Shown here piece after piece: positions 33,230 through 43,179 of a stretch of DNA of 64,000 nucleotides. Where the stretch lies: the NCBI GenBank assembly GCA_030535455.1, contig JAUNJY010000001.1:1-64000 (forward strand), written 5' to 3'. Below the pieces are notes generated by a model. It was not told where the DNA came from, did no database searches, and saw nothing but the letters and a program-made list of their open reading frames with translations. This stretch comes from a bacterium (GTDB lineage Bacteria; Bacillota; Clostridia; Lachnospirales; Lachnospiraceae). A program made the position numbers and the translations under genes. Every line of letters begins with the position of its first letter. Within the stretch, counting starts at the first letter, position 1.

Positions 33230-35569
33230 ATGAAATTTAGTAATGGATGTTGGTTACAAAAAGAGGGTACAGAATGTTTATCACCTGCGGAAGTGTATTT
33301 TACAAAAATGAAAGAGAATGAAGTACAAATCTGTGCTCCTACTCATAAGATTAATCATAGAGGAGATACTTTAGGTGGTGCAAATATTACATTAAAAATT
33401 AGTACTCCGATGCCAGAGGTTATTCGAGTAAAAGCATATCATTATGCTGGTGTAATTAAGAATGCTCCTGAATTTGAGTTATCTATTGATCCAAATGCAG
33501 CAGTTGAGGCAGAGGAGACTAAAGACAAGGTAATTGTTCGCAGTGGTTCTTTACGTCTTGAGATTACAAAGAAAAACTGGTTAATGGCTTATTATCGTAA
33601 TGACGAGTTAATTACTAAATCAGGAGTTCGTGATTTAGCTTATATGAAGACAGACTGGAAGGGAATCGCTTATGATGATGGCTTAGAGCATGATACTTAT
33701 ATGAGACAGCAGCTTAGCCTTGGAGTTGGTGAGTTGTTATATGGTTTTGGTGAAAAATTCAGCCCATTTGTTAAGAATGGACAGAGTGTTCAGATTTGGA
33801 ATAAGGATAGTGGGACATCTACAGAAGATTCTTATAAGAGTATCCCATTTTATGTATCCAATAAGGGATATGGTGTTTTAGTCAATAATACAGGAAAAGT
33901 TGAGTTTGAAGTTGCAACTGAAAATGTTGCTAAGGTTGAATTTAGTGTTGTTGGAGAAAGTATTGATTACTTCTTCTTTAATGGTCCTACTATGAAGGAA
34001 GTCCTGACTCGTTATACTGACCTTACTGGAAAGCCATCTCTTCCAGCACCTTGGACATTTGGATTGTGGTTATCTACTTCATTTACAACAAATTATGATG
34101 AAAAGACAGTAAATGAATTTGTAGATGGTATGTTTGAGCGAGGAATTCCTTTACGAGTATTTCATTTTGACTGCTTCTGGATGAAAGATTTCCATTGGTC
34201 AAACTTTATCTGGGACTCCAGAGTGTTCCCTGACCCAGTTGGCATGTTAAGCAGATTAAAAGCAAAAGGTCTAAAGATTTGTGTATGGATTAACTCTTAT
34301 ATTGGACAAGAATCTGAGCTATTTGAAGAAGGTATGGAAAAAGGATACTTTATCAAACGTAAGAATGGCGATGTATGGCAATGGGATATGTGGCAGCCAG
34401 GAATGGCAATAGTAGATTTTACAAATCCAGAAGCATATAAATGGTTCCAGGATAAATTGGAAGTATTGCTTGATATGGGTGTTGATTGCTTTAAGACTGA
34501 CTTTGGTGAAAGAATTCCTACTGAAGCAAGTTATTATAATGGTGCAGATCCAGAGATGATGCATAACTACTATACATATCTTTATAATAAATGCGTTTAT
34601 GAATTATTAGAGCGTAAGAAAGGCAAAAAAGATGCCGTTTTATTTGCTAGAAGTGCAACAGTTGGCGGTCAGAAATTCCCTGTACACTGGGGCGGTGACT
34701 GCTGGTCTGATTATGAGTCCATGGAACAAAGCTTACGTGGCGGCTTATCCTTAACAATGTCTGGTTTTGGTTACTGGAGCCATGATATTGGCGGATTTGA
34801 AAATCAGTCTACTGCAGATGTTTACAAACGTTGGGCAGCATTTGGATTGTTATCTTCCCACAGCCGTTTACATGGTTCTACTTCTTACCGTGTGCCTTGG
34901 GCTTATGATGAGGAAGCAGTTGATGTTGTAAGATACTTTACAAAACTAAAGGCAAGCATTATGCCTTACCTCTATAAAAATGCAATTGAGACAAGTAAGA
35001 CAGGTGTACCTACTATGAGAAGCATGGTACTTGAATTTACAGAGGATCCTAATGTGTCCTATATTGATAAACAATATATGTTAGGTGATTCCATTATGGT
35101 TGCTCCAATCTTCAATGATCAGAGCATGGCAAAATATTATTTACCAGAGGGTACTTGGACAAGCTTCTTAACTGGTGATGTTTATGAAGGTGGAAAATGG
35201 TATACTGAGAAACATGGTTACTTAAGTATCCCTATGCTTGTAAAGGAAAACAGCATAGTTGCAGTTGGCGATCATAATGATGTTGCAGATTATGACTATG
35301 CAGAGAACTGTACTCTTAGAATTTATGCATTAAAAGATCAAAAGACGGCTGAAACAGTTGTGTATGGCCTTGATAATCAAGTGGAACTTACTGCAAAGGC
35401 AGTAAGGGACGGAAACAAGATTACAGTTACTGTAGATACGGATAAGGCATATCATATTGTATTGGTAAATGAGGAGGCTTTAAGCGTTGAGAATGGTACA
35501 GCGGTAATGGATGGCAAGGATGCTGTTGTAGCAGCAGATGCATCTGTTGTTACAATTACAGTAAAATAA
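33230..35569 (+). CDS. yicI: Alpha-xylosidase-like glycoside hydrolase family 31 (YicI type)
   Basis: The 779-residue protein matches GH31 with the YicI alpha-xylosidase subgroup. It has an N-terminal beta domain, a barrel with FHFDCFWMKDFHW and the nucleophile at about D424 in KTDFGERIP, then SHSRLHGS and C-terminal beta domains. It releases alpha-linked xylose (or glucose) from non-reducing ends. There is no signal peptide, so it acts on imported oligosaccharides. ATG 33230 is preferred, with GAGAGGTG 7 nt upstream; an in-frame GTG at 33221 overlaps that site. Confidence 0.9.
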   Translation: MKFSNGCWLQKEGTECLSPAEVYFTKMKENEVQICAPTHKINHRGDTLGGANITLKISTPMPEVIRVKAYHYAGVIKNAPEFELSIDPNAAVEAEETKDKVIVRSGSLRLEITKKNWLMAYYRNDELITKSGVRDLAYMKTDWKGIAYDDGLEHDTYMRQQLSLGVGELLYGFGEKFSPFVKNGQSVQIWNKDSGTSTEDSYKSIPFYVSNKGYGVLVNNTGKVEFEVATENVAKVEFSVVGESIDYFFFNGPTMKEVLTRYTDLTGKPSLPAPWTFGLWLSTSFTTNYDEKTVNEFVDGMFERGIPLRVFHFDCFWMKDFHWSNFIWDSRVFPDPVGMLSRLKAKGLKICVWINSYIGQESELFEEGMEKGYFIKRKNGDVWQWDMWQPGMAIVDFTNPEAYKWFQDKLEVLLDMGVDCFKTDFGERIPTEASYYNGADPEMMHNYYTYLYNKCVYELLERKKGKKDAVLFARSATVGGQKFPVHWGGDCWSDYESMEQSLRGGLSLTMSGFGYWSHDIGGFENQSTADVYKRWAAFGLLSSHSRLHGSTSYRVPWAYDEEAVDVVRYFTKLKASIMPYLYKNAIETSKTGVPTMRSMVLEFTEDPNVSYIDKQYMLGDSIMVAPIFNDQSMAKYYLPEGTWTSFLTGDVYEGGKWYTEKHGYLSIPMLVKENSIVAVGDHNDVADYDYAENCTLRIYALKDQKTAETVVYGLDNQVELTAKAVRDGNKITVTVDTDKAYHIVLVNEEALSVENGTAVMDGKDAVVAADASVVTITVK

Positions 35570-35588
35570 TAAAGGCAGAACAAGAGCT

Positions 35589-35632
35589 ATGCCTGGCAGA
35601 CAAATTCCTTTGACTGCCAGGCATGTTTTGTT
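35589..35632 (+). terminator. Terminator of the GH29-GH31 unit
   Basis: ATGCCTGGCAG pairs perfectly with CTGCCAGGCAT around a 14-nt loop and is followed by GTTTTGTT, 20 bp beyond the GH31 stop. Confidence 0.85.
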
Positions 35633-35667
35633 ATAATGAACATAAGTTTATTTTCGTGAGGTGGCTT

Positions 35668-36105
35668 ATGATTCGAAAGATTACAAAGCAAGATAAAGAG
35701 ACGTACATCAAGTTAGCAAGTGAGTTTTATAAGACGGATGCAGTGTTACATGATATTCCTGGAGAACATTTTGAAGCTACGTTTCAGGAATTAATGAGAA
35801 GTGAGGAGTACGCAGCAGCATATATTATGGAATACGAGGGTAAGGTAGCTGGATATGCACTGCTTGCCAAGACATTTTCTCAAGAGGCAGGGGGAGTGGT
35901 TTGGTGGATTGAGGAGCTATATGTACTTGAACAATATCGTAGCGTGGGAATTGGAAGAGAGTTTTTTGACTTCTTAGAAAATACTAAGGATGAGTCAGTT
36001 AAACGTATTCGTCTGGAAGTGGAAGATTATAATACAAGAGCTATTGCCCTATATAAGAAAATGGGATTTGAGCCATTAGAATATATTCAGATGATAAAGG
36101 AATAG
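35668..36105 (+). CDS. GNAT family N-acetyltransferase
   Basis: The 145-residue protein has the GNAT fold: EELYVLEQYRSVGIGREFFDFL holds the acetyl-CoA loop (Q/R-x-x-G-x-G/A form, YRSVGIG), and VEDYNTRAIALYKKMGFEP is the C-terminal signature. The substrate is unknown. The start is set at 35668 (MIRKITKQD) with GAGGTGG upstream. A longer frame from 35623 would overlap the preceding terminator stem and lacks a site. Confidence 0.85.
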   Translation: MIRKITKQDKETYIKLASEFYKTDAVLHDIPGEHFEATFQELMRSEEYAAAYIMEYEGKVAGYALLAKTFSQEAGGVVWWIEELYVLEQYRSVGIGREFFDFLENTKDESVKRIRLEVEDYNTRAIALYKKMGFEPLEYIQMIKE

Positions 36106-36121
36106 TATTTTTTTCTGAACG

Positions 36122-36150
36122 TTGACTTGGCGCTAACTTATCGGTATAAT
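36122..36150 (+). promoter_or_regulatory. tRNA-Arg promoter
   Basis: -35 TTGACT (36122-36127), 17-bp spacer, -10 TATAAT (36145-36150); start expected near 36157, about 24 nt before the tRNA. Confidence 0.82.
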
Positions 36151-36180
36151 AAATATGTTAGACTTACCACACACACTTAT

Positions 36181-36254
36181 GCATCTATAGCTCAGTTGGA
36201 TAGAGCGACCGCCTCCTAAGCGGTAGGCCGCTGGTTCGAATCCAGTTAGGTGCA
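36181..36254 (+). tRNA. tRNA-Arg (anticodon CCU)
   Basis: Acceptor GCATCTA pairs with TAGGTGC (one G-T), D arm AGCTCAGTTGGATAGAGC, anticodon loop CTCCTAA giving CCT (Arg AGG), T loop GGTTCGAATCC. The 3' CCA is not encoded. Length is 74 nt including the discriminator A. Confidence 0.95.
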
Positions 36255-36262
36255 GGAAATTG

Positions 36263-36298
36263 GAACTGTAAAGCAAATTGCTTTATAGTTCTTTTTTT
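36263..36298 (+). terminator. tRNA-Arg terminator
   Basis: GAACTGTAAAGCAA pairs with TTGCTTTATAGTTC (one G-T) and is followed by TTTTTTT. Confidence 0.9.
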
Positions 36299-36395
36299 GT
36301 TATGGAGAATATGCAATATAATAATTTGTCTGATTTTGCGGAACATTTGTGGTATAATAATTTTAAATTTGAATAGGTAGTAGAGAGGAGACATC

Positions 36396-36716
36396 GTGTT
36401 ACGAAAGATAGCAAATATATTCTTTACTCTTTTTTTTGTAGCATCCATCATTTTCGAAAGCTATTGTATTCGGGAGTGTGGAGATAGTGCATTAATTGTA
36501 CTATGTGGCGGTCTTGTTGTAATTATTGCTGCATTTTTATTTATAGATGTGTTAGTTAGTGTCTATACTAGAGAAAGAGATTATATTCTAGAAAAACAAA
36601 AAGAGCAGAATGAGGCAGCAATGAAGGGACTTAATGAGGAACTTCAAGAACTTTTAAAATACCAAAAGGCACTTTATGTGGTAGCAAAAAAGAATGAAAA
36701 ATTAGGTGAAAATTAG
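36396..36716 (+). CDS. Small membrane protein with coiled-coil tail, function unknown
   Basis: I do not recognise this 106-residue protein. Two hydrophobic segments (about residues 5-24 and 31-55) are followed by a highly charged helical tail (RERDYILEKQKEQNEAAMK onward) likely to form a coiled coil in the cytoplasm. It starts with GTG at 36396 behind GAGAGGAG. Its stop is 14 bp before the start of the exonuclease gene, so the two are probably co-transcribed. Confidence 0.75.
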   Translation: MLRKIANIFFTLFFVASIIFESYCIRECGDSALIVLCGGLVVIIAAFLFIDVLVSVYTRERDYILEKQKEQNEAAMKGLNEELQELLKYQKALYVVAKKNEKLGEN

Positions 36717-36729
36717 GAATGGAGACTCT

Positions 36730-37686
36730 ATGGACTATATTATAGTTGACTTAGAATGGAACCAAAGCCCTGATGGAAAAGGTACGGAATTAAAAGAAAT
36801 ACCATTTGAAATCATAGAGATTGGTGCTGTTAAGGTAGATGAAAATAATAAATGCATTAGCGAATTCCATGAATATATCTATCCTACCGTATACTCCGAA
36901 CTTCATCATCATACCCAAGAACTTCTGCAAATTGATCGTCAGAGATTAGAGTTAGCTGCACCATTTCCGGATGTAATTAAACGATTTTTTGACTGGTGTG
37001 GTGAAGAGTTTATGTTTGGTACGTGGGGTGCCATGGACTTAACAGAATTGCAAAAAAACTTGCGATATTATAACTTAAGTGAGTTATTAATGGGACCAAT
37101 TCGCTTTTATGATATACAGAAATTATTTTCACTACAGTTTGATGATAAAAAGAATGCACATACATTAGAATATGCAGTGGATTATATGAATTTGGAAAAA
37201 CATAATTCATTCCATAGTGCAATTCATGATGCAAGATATACCGCAGAGGTATTTATTCGTTTAGAGCGTGAATTAAGACGTAACTTCTCAATTGACAGCT
37301 TCTGTAATCCGAAGACAAAGAATGAGGAGATTTATGTGGTCTTTGATACGTATTCTAAATATATTTCAAGAGAATTTGATACAAAAGAACAGGCAATTGA
37401 AGACAGAGATGTAAAGGGAAGCGTTTGTTATGTTTGCGGCAAGAAGGCTGCAAAGAAGATTAAATGGTTTTCTAGTAATACAAAGAATTATTATTGCCTT
37501 GCTTATTGCAGAACCCATGGCTATATGAAGGGAAAAATTCGCATGAAGAAGACCGAAACAGGAAAGGTCTATGCAATCAAAGTACTGAAATTAGTAGATG
37601 AAGAGGGGGCAAATGCAATCAGGGATAAACAACGTCTTCTACGTATCAAACGTAAAGAGAGAAGAAACCGTAAGCGGACAATATAA
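36730..37686 (+). CDS. DEDDh 3'-5' exonuclease with C-terminal zinc-ribbon-like region
   Basis: The 318-residue protein has an N-terminal DnaQ/RNase T-type exonuclease domain (about 1-185). The first acidic pair is VDLEW, then TWGAMDL, and HSAIHDARYTAEVF supplies the final His and Asp. It resembles the KapD/ERI-1-like branch. About 130 further residues include CYVCGKK and, 25 residues on, CLAYCRTH, a plausible zinc-binding set, then a very basic tail (RIKRKERRNRKR). The nucleic-acid substrate is unknown. ATG 36730 with GGAG 5 nt upstream is chosen over GTG 36706, which overlaps the previous gene. Confidence 0.82.
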   Translation: MDYIIVDLEWNQSPDGKGTELKEIPFEIIEIGAVKVDENNKCISEFHEYIYPTVYSELHHHTQELLQIDRQRLELAAPFPDVIKRFFDWCGEEFMFGTWGAMDLTELQKNLRYYNLSELLMGPIRFYDIQKLFSLQFDDKKNAHTLEYAVDYMNLEKHNSFHSAIHDARYTAEVFIRLERELRRNFSIDSFCNPKTKNEEIYVVFDTYSKYISREFDTKEQAIEDRDVKGSVCYVCGKKAAKKIKWFSSNTKNYYCLAYCRTHGYMKGKIRMKKTETGKVYAIKVLKLVDEEGANAIRDKQRLLRIKRKERRNRKRTI

Positions 37687-37724
37687 AAAGCTAGACAATG
37701 TTAATCATTGCCTAGCTTTTTTTG
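37684..37724. terminator. Bidirectional terminator
   Basis: AAAAAGCTAGACAATG pairs with CATTGCCTAGCTTTTT (one mismatch) around TTAAT, with A and T runs on both sides. It serves the exonuclease gene and the converging carboxypeptidase gene. Confidence 0.9.
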
Positions 37725-39151
37725 TACTTTTTATATACATTTGTTACATTACGAGTCTTACGTCTAGAAGCATAATAGTTTTTACGTCTCTTATAGCGAA
37801 GTACACGTAGGGTAATATATAGACCAATTATAATCACAACTACAATACATAGTAAGGTAATTACAGTTCTTTTGGTAGTCTTATTGCTAATTTTAAAGAT
37901 ATCAGTAAGAGAACTGGTTGTTCCATTTTTCTCTACAACTTTTGTCTCTGTCTCTAGCTTTGGTACTGTTTTTGTAGTGTCATAAATAATATCATTTTCA
38001 CCTACAGTTACTTCGTCGAGAGTATACGTAATCTTACCAATAACAGTAGCTGTATTGGGATCAATGGTTACATTATCATAATAGGAGACTGTCTGAACAA
38101 CGTCTTCCACTTTCTTAGTATTAGGTATAACGACAGTGTTCTTTCCACTAAGTCTGATTGGAGCTTCACTACTATTGAAGAAGCTGTTGAAACGAGTAAA
38201 TAGCTTATCTTCTTTTATAGTTGGAACGGAGTTGGTATCTCCAACATTATAGACAGAGTAGTTTTCGAAGAAGAAGTTAAACAGACTGATTGTATCTGTA
38301 TAGACATTCTTTTCTACATAAGAGGATTTCCCCTTTAAAATAACACAGATTAATTCAATACCATCTTTTTTAGCCACAGTAACAAGAGTATTTCCTGCAT
38401 CGCTGGTATAACCAGTCTTTCCGCCAATCGCATACTCATATCCGTATTTTGGAGCAGAAGTAGGATTGATCATCTGATGATGATTGGATAAGTAACGAAT
38501 TTCTTTGTATTTATTGGTTGGCTGAATTTGATAACGAGTTGTTCCAGTCACCATACGGAAGTTCTGATTTTTCATTGCAGCTTGCATGATTAATGCCATG
38601 TCATGTGCAGTGGTATAATGGTTGTCTTCATGAAGACCATTTGGATTGTTAAAGTGTGTATTAGTAGCACCGAGTTCTTTGGCACGTTCATTCATCATGG
38701 TTGTAAAGTTGCTGACACTTCCAGCAACATGTATTGCCACAGCGTTGGATACTTCATTGGCAGAGGCAAGCATGACTGCATAAAGACAATCTTCCATGGT
38801 TAACTTTTCACCTACCGTTGCACCGATATGTGTGGCTTGATATTCCATATTATAAAAGCTATCTTGTGTAAAGGTTACGGTTTCATTAAGAGAGCAGTTT
38901 TCTGCAGCTAATAATGTAGTCATAATCTTTGTGATACTTGCAGGATAGCGTTTTTCATCAATATTCTTTGAGTATAGGATGGTTCCAGTGCTTGCTTCCA
39001 TAATGATGGCACTTTCCGCATCTACATTTGGCCCTTTTGGCCAGGATTTATTTACAGTAGAATTGCTTGCATAGGCAGTATTAGAAAATACCAATACAAA
39101 CAATAAATTTATTATAATAAAAGTTTTTAAATAGTTTCGATTAAATTTCAT
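37712..39151 (-). CDS. dacA: D-alanyl-D-alanine carboxypeptidase (DacA/PBP5 type)
   Basis: The 479-residue exported serine peptidase trims the terminal D-Ala of peptidoglycan stem peptides. A signal peptide (residues 1-28, hydrophobic FIIINLLFVLVF, cleavage after AYA) precedes the S11 catalytic motifs: SITK (S72, K75), SAN (S130-N132) and KTG (K245). A C-terminal membrane segment (about 440-460) and basic tail anchor it. Start is 39151 with AAAGGAG 7 nt upstream; the longer frame to 39229 would precede the signal peptide with unlikely residues. The stop overlaps the shared terminator. Confidence 0.93.
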   Translation of the reverse strand: MKFNRNYLKTFIIINLLFVLVFSNTAYASNSTVNKSWPKGPNVDAESAIIMEASTGTILYSKNIDEKRYPASITKIMTTLLAAENCSLNETVTFTQDSFYNMEYQATHIGATVGEKLTMEDCLYAVMLASANEVSNAVAIHVAGSVSNFTTMMNERAKELGATNTHFNNPNGLHEDNHYTTAHDMALIMQAAMKNQNFRMVTGTTRYQIQPTNKYKEIRYLSNHHQMINPTSAPKYGYEYAIGGKTGYTSDAGNTLVTVAKKDGIELICVILKGKSSYVEKNVYTDTISLFNFFFENYSVYNVGDTNSVPTIKEDKLFTRFNSFFNSSEAPIRLSGKNTVVIPNTKKVEDVVQTVSYYDNVTIDPNTATVIGKITYTLDEVTVGENDIIYDTTKTVPKLETETKVVEKNGTTSSLTDIFKISNKTTKRTVITLLCIVVVIIIGLYITLRVLRYKRRKNYYASRRKTRNVTNVYKKYKKS

Positions 39152-39263
39152 AAAGACTCCTTTGGTTAACCTTTTTGCTTCAAGGTTAGGCAGTATCTTA
39201 ATTATAGAGTATTTTTTAAAGGGTAGCAATAAAAAAATGAGGAATTAGTAAGAATTGTTATAC

Positions 39264-39298
39264 AAAAAAACCACCACAAATTATTTGTGATGGTTTCT
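39264..39298 (-). terminator. Terminator of the V-type ATPase operon
   Basis: On the minus strand AGAAACCATCACAAA pairs with TTTGTGGTGGTTT (near-perfect) and is followed by TTTT, just after the subunit D stop. Confidence 0.88.
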
Positions 39299-39303
39299 AT
39301 CTG

Positions 39304-39924
39304 CTATCCTTTTGTCTGCATGCGTTTTATTACCTTTAACCTAGTGAATTCTTCACGTTCTTTCTCCTCCAAAGCATTCTGAATGCTTTTAGTAAGGCTT
39401 GTATACATTGGGATTGTAATGTTTTGAAGGGCGTTGGCACGTTTCTGTGTCTTCTTAATGTTATTGGCTAATCGATATGCTGAGTTTTCAATGCTGGATA
39501 GCCTGATGGTTAACTCTTTCACCTTGTTAAACTCCTGTGTGGCCCGATCAAGGGAAACCTTGGTGTTAAAAAAGGCATATGATGGTGTATCGTCTCTATG
39601 TTTGGATTCTACCAGTGGAATTTCAGTACCCATAATAGAGCGATACTTAATGGAAATAGAATCTTCTACGGGGACAGTCTGGGATAACTCTGCCACATTC
39701 TTTATGCCCATTTCAATATTGGCAGTCTGAAGGGCCTTATATGCCGTACTGAACGTAACATCGATTTCATTTTGAATGTTTGAGGCTTCATCAATTAACT
39801 CCATTAATTCACGAATTAGGATATTACGTTTTTTATCCATCAGTTCAAACCCTTGTTTTGCCAAGGCGAGGGAGTTCTTTGCCAAGATTAGGTTACCTTT
39901 GGTAGGAAACATATTTGGATTCAT
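39304..39924 (-). CDS. atpD: V-type ATP synthase subunit D
   Basis: The 206-residue subunit forms the central rotor shaft linking the A3B3 head to the membrane ring. The N-terminal PTKGNLILAKNSLALAKQGFELMDKKRNILIREL is the family signature, and two long helices flank a small middle region, as expected for a coiled-coil shaft. It is the last gene of the operon, 11 bp after subunit B. Confidence 0.95.
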   Translation of the reverse strand: MNPNMFPTKGNLILAKNSLALAKQGFELMDKKRNILIRELMELIDEASNIQNEIDVTFSTAYKALQTANIEMGIKNVAELSQTVPVEDSISIKYRSIMGTEIPLVESKHRDDTPSYAFFNTKVSLDRATQEFNKVKELTIRLSSIENSAYRLANNIKKTQKRANALQNITIPMYTSLTKSIQNALEEKEREEFTRLKVIKRMQTKG

Positions 39925-39935
39925 AGAAGCCCTCC

Positions 39936-41378
39936 TTAAGAGTTCTTATTATCTACGACGGGTTCTGCTTCAGCCTCTTGTTCTGAAGCAGGAGTTTCTT
40001 CCTTAGCTTCATGATAGTACTGATCAAGGATCTTTGTATCTACACGGTCAAGCTCTTCTCTTGGAAGTATAGAAAGCAAATCCCATCCAAGATCAAGTGT
40101 CTGTTCAATGGTTCTGTTTTCATGAATGCTCTGGCCTACAAATTCTTGCTCAAAGCGCATACCGAATTTTAGATATTTCTTATCGAGAGCAGATAGTTCA
40201 TCTTCACCAATAACACTTGCTAAGTTTCTGGCGTCGCCTACATGGGCATATGCAGAAAACAGCTGGTTGGATAGGTCGTTGTGGTCTTCTCTTGTATAGC
40301 CTTTACCAATACCATCTTTCATCAGACGGGATAGGGATGGCAATACGTTGATTGGAGGATAGATGGCTTTTTGATGTAAGCTTCTTTCTAGAACAATCTG
40401 TCCTTCTGTAATATATCCGGTCAAGTCAGGAATTGGATGGGTAATATCATCATTTGGCATTGTTAAGATTGGAATTTGTGTAACTGAGCCTGGTTTTCCT
40501 GCTACAATGCCAGCACGTTCATAAATGGTTGCCAGTTCACTGTAAAGATATCCAGGATACCCTTTTCTAGATGGGATTTCGCCTTTGGAGGAGGATACTT
40601 CACGCATTGCTTCAGCAAAGGATGTCATATCTGTTAAGATTACAAGAATATGCATTCCTTTTTCAAAGGCCAGATATTCTGCAGCAGTCAATGCTACTTT
40701 TGGAGTAATCAGACGTTCTACAACGGGATCATTTGCAAGATTTAAAAACATTGCAACGTGGTCGGATGCACCGCTTTCTTCGAAAGCTCGTCTAAAATAT
40801 TCTGCAACATCGTATTTTACACCCATGGCTGCAAATACGATTGCAAATTTTTCATCACTATCTCCACCAAGGGAAGCCTGACGTACAATCTGTGCAGCAA
40901 GCTGGTCATGTGGAAGACCATTTCCTGAGAAGATGGGAAGTTTCTGTCCACGGATCAAAGTTGTCAGTCCATCGATTGCGGAAATACCAGTTCTAATATA
41001 GTTACGAGGATATTCCCGGGCTACAGGGTTCAATGGCTGTCCGTTTACATCTCGTTTATCATCGGAGACAATAGGACCAAGGCCATCTATAGGCTGTCCA
41101 AGGCCATTAAAGGTACGTCCAAGGATTGCTTCAGATAATGGGATTTCCATTGGATGTCCGGTTAGCTTGGTATGTGTATTCTTAAGTGACATATCATCGG
41201 TATTACCAAAGACCTGAATAACTGCTTTGTCTTTATAGCATTCTACGATACGTCCTAATTTTTTATCTGTTCCATCAACGGTTAGTTCAACGATTTCTTC
41301 AAAAGAAGCTCCCTGAACACCTTCTAATACTATAAGGGGACCGTTAATCTCACTTAATCCTAGATATTCAATTGACAT
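39936..41378 (-). CDS. atpB: V-type ATP synthase subunit B
   Basis: The 480-residue non-catalytic nucleotide-binding subunit alternates with A in the head. It lacks a P-loop, reading [15 protein letters not shown] in the corresponding place, as in the family. The arginine-finger region [20 protein letters not shown] is present. The extra C-terminal tail ([20 protein letters not shown]) is acidic and of low complexity. It lies 14 bp after subunit A. Confidence 0.97.
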   Translation of the reverse strand: MSIEYLGLSEINGPLIVLEGVQGASFEEIVELTVDGTDKKLGRIVECYKDKAVIQVFGNTDDMSLKNTHTKLTGHPMEIPLSEAILGRTFNGLGQPIDGLGPIVSDDKRDVNGQPLNPVAREYPRNYIRTGISAIDGLTTLIRGQKLPIFSGNGLPHDQLAAQIVRQASLGGDSDEKFAIVFAAMGVKYDVAEYFRRAFEESGASDHVAMFLNLANDPVVERLITPKVALTAAEYLAFEKGMHILVILTDMTSFAEAMREVSSSKGEIPSRKGYPGYLYSELATIYERAGIVAGKPGSVTQIPILTMPNDDITHPIPDLTGYITEGQIVLERSLHQKAIYPPINVLPSLSRLMKDGIGKGYTREDHNDLSNQLFSAYAHVGDARNLASVIGEDELSALDKKYLKFGMRFEQEFVGQSIHENRTIEQTLDLGWDLLSILPREELDRVDTKILDQYYHEAKEETPASEQEAEAEPVVDNKNS

Positions 41379-41392
41379 TAAAGAATCCCTCC

Positions 41393-43159
41393 TTATGCGT
41401 TGGTGGCCATTACATGGTCATAGTAGTCATCCACCGCTTTTTTATATTCATCAAACTTGTCTAACTCATCATTTGCCACATCATATTTGATGGAAATGAT
41501 CCGTTCAAAGATATCATTTTCACGAAGAATACGCATTGGCATACCTTGGTTTACAAGATCCTTACTCTTTTCATACAGGTACATGATGATTTCCATCATC
41601 TTAAGCTGCTTGTTCATTGGAACATAAGTATCAGATGGATGGAATGCATTCTGTTGTACGAAACCAAGACGAATGACTCTTGCAATCTCTAAGGTTAATT
41701 TCTGATCATCAGGAAGGACATCAGAGCCAATTAACTTAACAATCTCATTTAGCTGATTTTCCTGTGTCAGTATGCTGATCATTTGATTTCTTAACTGTAT
41801 AAAGTCGGCTCCCACATTTTTGGTATACCATGGTGCAAGATCTGAAATGTATTCAGAATAGCTTGTTAACCAGTTGATTGCCGGAAAGTGTCTTGCATAG
41901 GCAAGGGCTTTATCAAGTGCCCAGAAACAGCGTACAAAACGTTTGGTATTCTGAGTGACTGGTTCTGAGAAGTCGCCACCTTGTGGAGATACGGCACCAA
42001 TGATGGAAACGCTTCCTTCGGAACCATTTAGATTTTGCATAAAGCCGGCACGTTCATAAAAGGCGGAAAGTCTTGATGCCAAGTATGCTGGGAATCCTTC
42101 TTCAGCCGGCATTTCTTCTAAACGGCCGGATAACTCACGGAGTGCCTCTGCCCAACGAGAGGTGGAGTCGGCCATGATAGCAACATGATATCCCATATCC
42201 CGATAGTACTCAGCTAAGGTAATGCCAGTGTAAATGCTGGCTTCACGGGCAGCTACGGGCATATTAGAAGTATTAGCAATCAGGGTAGTTCGGTCTAAAA
42301 GTGGATTTCCCGATTTTGGATCCACTAGTTTTGAGAATTCTTCCAATACATCAGTCATTTCATTTCCGCGTTCGCCACATCCTATGTAGACGATGATATC
42401 GGCATCGGACCATTTTGCCAGCTGATGCTGGGTCATTGTCTTTCCTGTACCAAAACCTCCGGGAATGGCAGCAGTACCGCCCTTTGCAATTGGGAATAGT
42501 GTATCGATGATACGTTGTCCGGTTAGAAGAGGTCTGTCAGCGGCGAAACGTTTGGCAGTTGGTCTAGGAATACGAATTGGCCAACGTTGCATTAGGGAAA
42601 GCTCTTGTTCTTCCCCCTTAGCATTTGTAATGGTTACTAGTGGGGCGAGAATGGTATAGGCACCATCTTTTTTCACCTTTGTAACGGTTCCCTCTACATT
42701 AGGAGGCACCATGGATTTATGTAGGATGGCAGTGGTCTCCTGGACTTCTGCGATTATGGTACCGCCATAGATTTTATCTCCTGGTTTCACAGTAATGTGG
42801 ACATCCCATTTTTTTGTTTCATCCAGGCTTGTGACGTTAACACCTCTTGGTATGAATTCACCATTATATTTTGAAATTTCAGTTAATGGCCGTTGAATAC
42901 CATCAAAGATACTGCTGATAATGCCAGGTGCTAGTAGGACAGACATCTGTTGTCCAGTACCATATACTGTTTCATCTGGTTTTAATCCAGTTGTTTCTTC
43001 AAATACTTGAATTGTTGTCAGGTCTTTGGTTAGTCCGATGACTTCACCAACCAGGCGATTATGTCCAACGTAAACCATTTCTGACATTCGAAATCCAGTA
43101 TTTCCTTTTATGGTTACAACTGGTCCATTTATTCCATAAATTTGACCTGTTATTTGCAT
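41393..43159 (-). CDS. atpA: V-type ATP synthase subunit A (catalytic)
   Basis: The 588-residue catalytic subunit carries the P-loop [12 protein letters not shown] (about residue 235), the catalytic-glutamate region [16 protein letters not shown], and the non-homologous insert near residues 110-185 that separates A subunits from F-type beta. [14 protein letters not shown] is the family signature. It works as ATP synthase or as an ion pump; direction and ion (H+ or Na+) cannot be read from this subunit. Confidence 0.97.
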   Translation of the reverse strand: MQITGQIYGINGPVVTIKGNTGFRMSEMVYVGHNRLVGEVIGLTKDLTTIQVFEETTGLKPDETVYGTGQQMSVLLAPGIISSIFDGIQRPLTEISKYNGEFIPRGVNVTSLDETKKWDVHITVKPGDKIYGGTIIAEVQETTAILHKSMVPPNVEGTVTKVKKDGAYTILAPLVTITNAKGEEQELSLMQRWPIRIPRPTAKRFAADRPLLTGQRIIDTLFPIAKGGTAAIPGGFGTGKTMTQHQLAKWSDADIIVYIGCGERGNEMTDVLEEFSKLVDPKSGNPLLDRTTLIANTSNMPVAAREASIYTGITLAEYYRDMGYHVAIMADSTSRWAEALRELSGRLEEMPAEEGFPAYLASRLSAFYERAGFMQNLNGSEGSVSIIGAVSPQGGDFSEPVTQNTKRFVRCFWALDKALAYARHFPAINWLTSYSEYISDLAPWYTKNVGADFIQLRNQMISILTQENQLNEIVKLIGSDVLPDDQKLTLEIARVIRLGFVQQNAFHPSDTYVPMNKQLKMMEIIMYLYEKSKDLVNQGMPMRILRENDIFERIISIKYDVANDELDKFDEYKKAVDDYYDHVMATNA

Positions 43160-43179
43160 AATGGAGCAAACCTCCTTTA

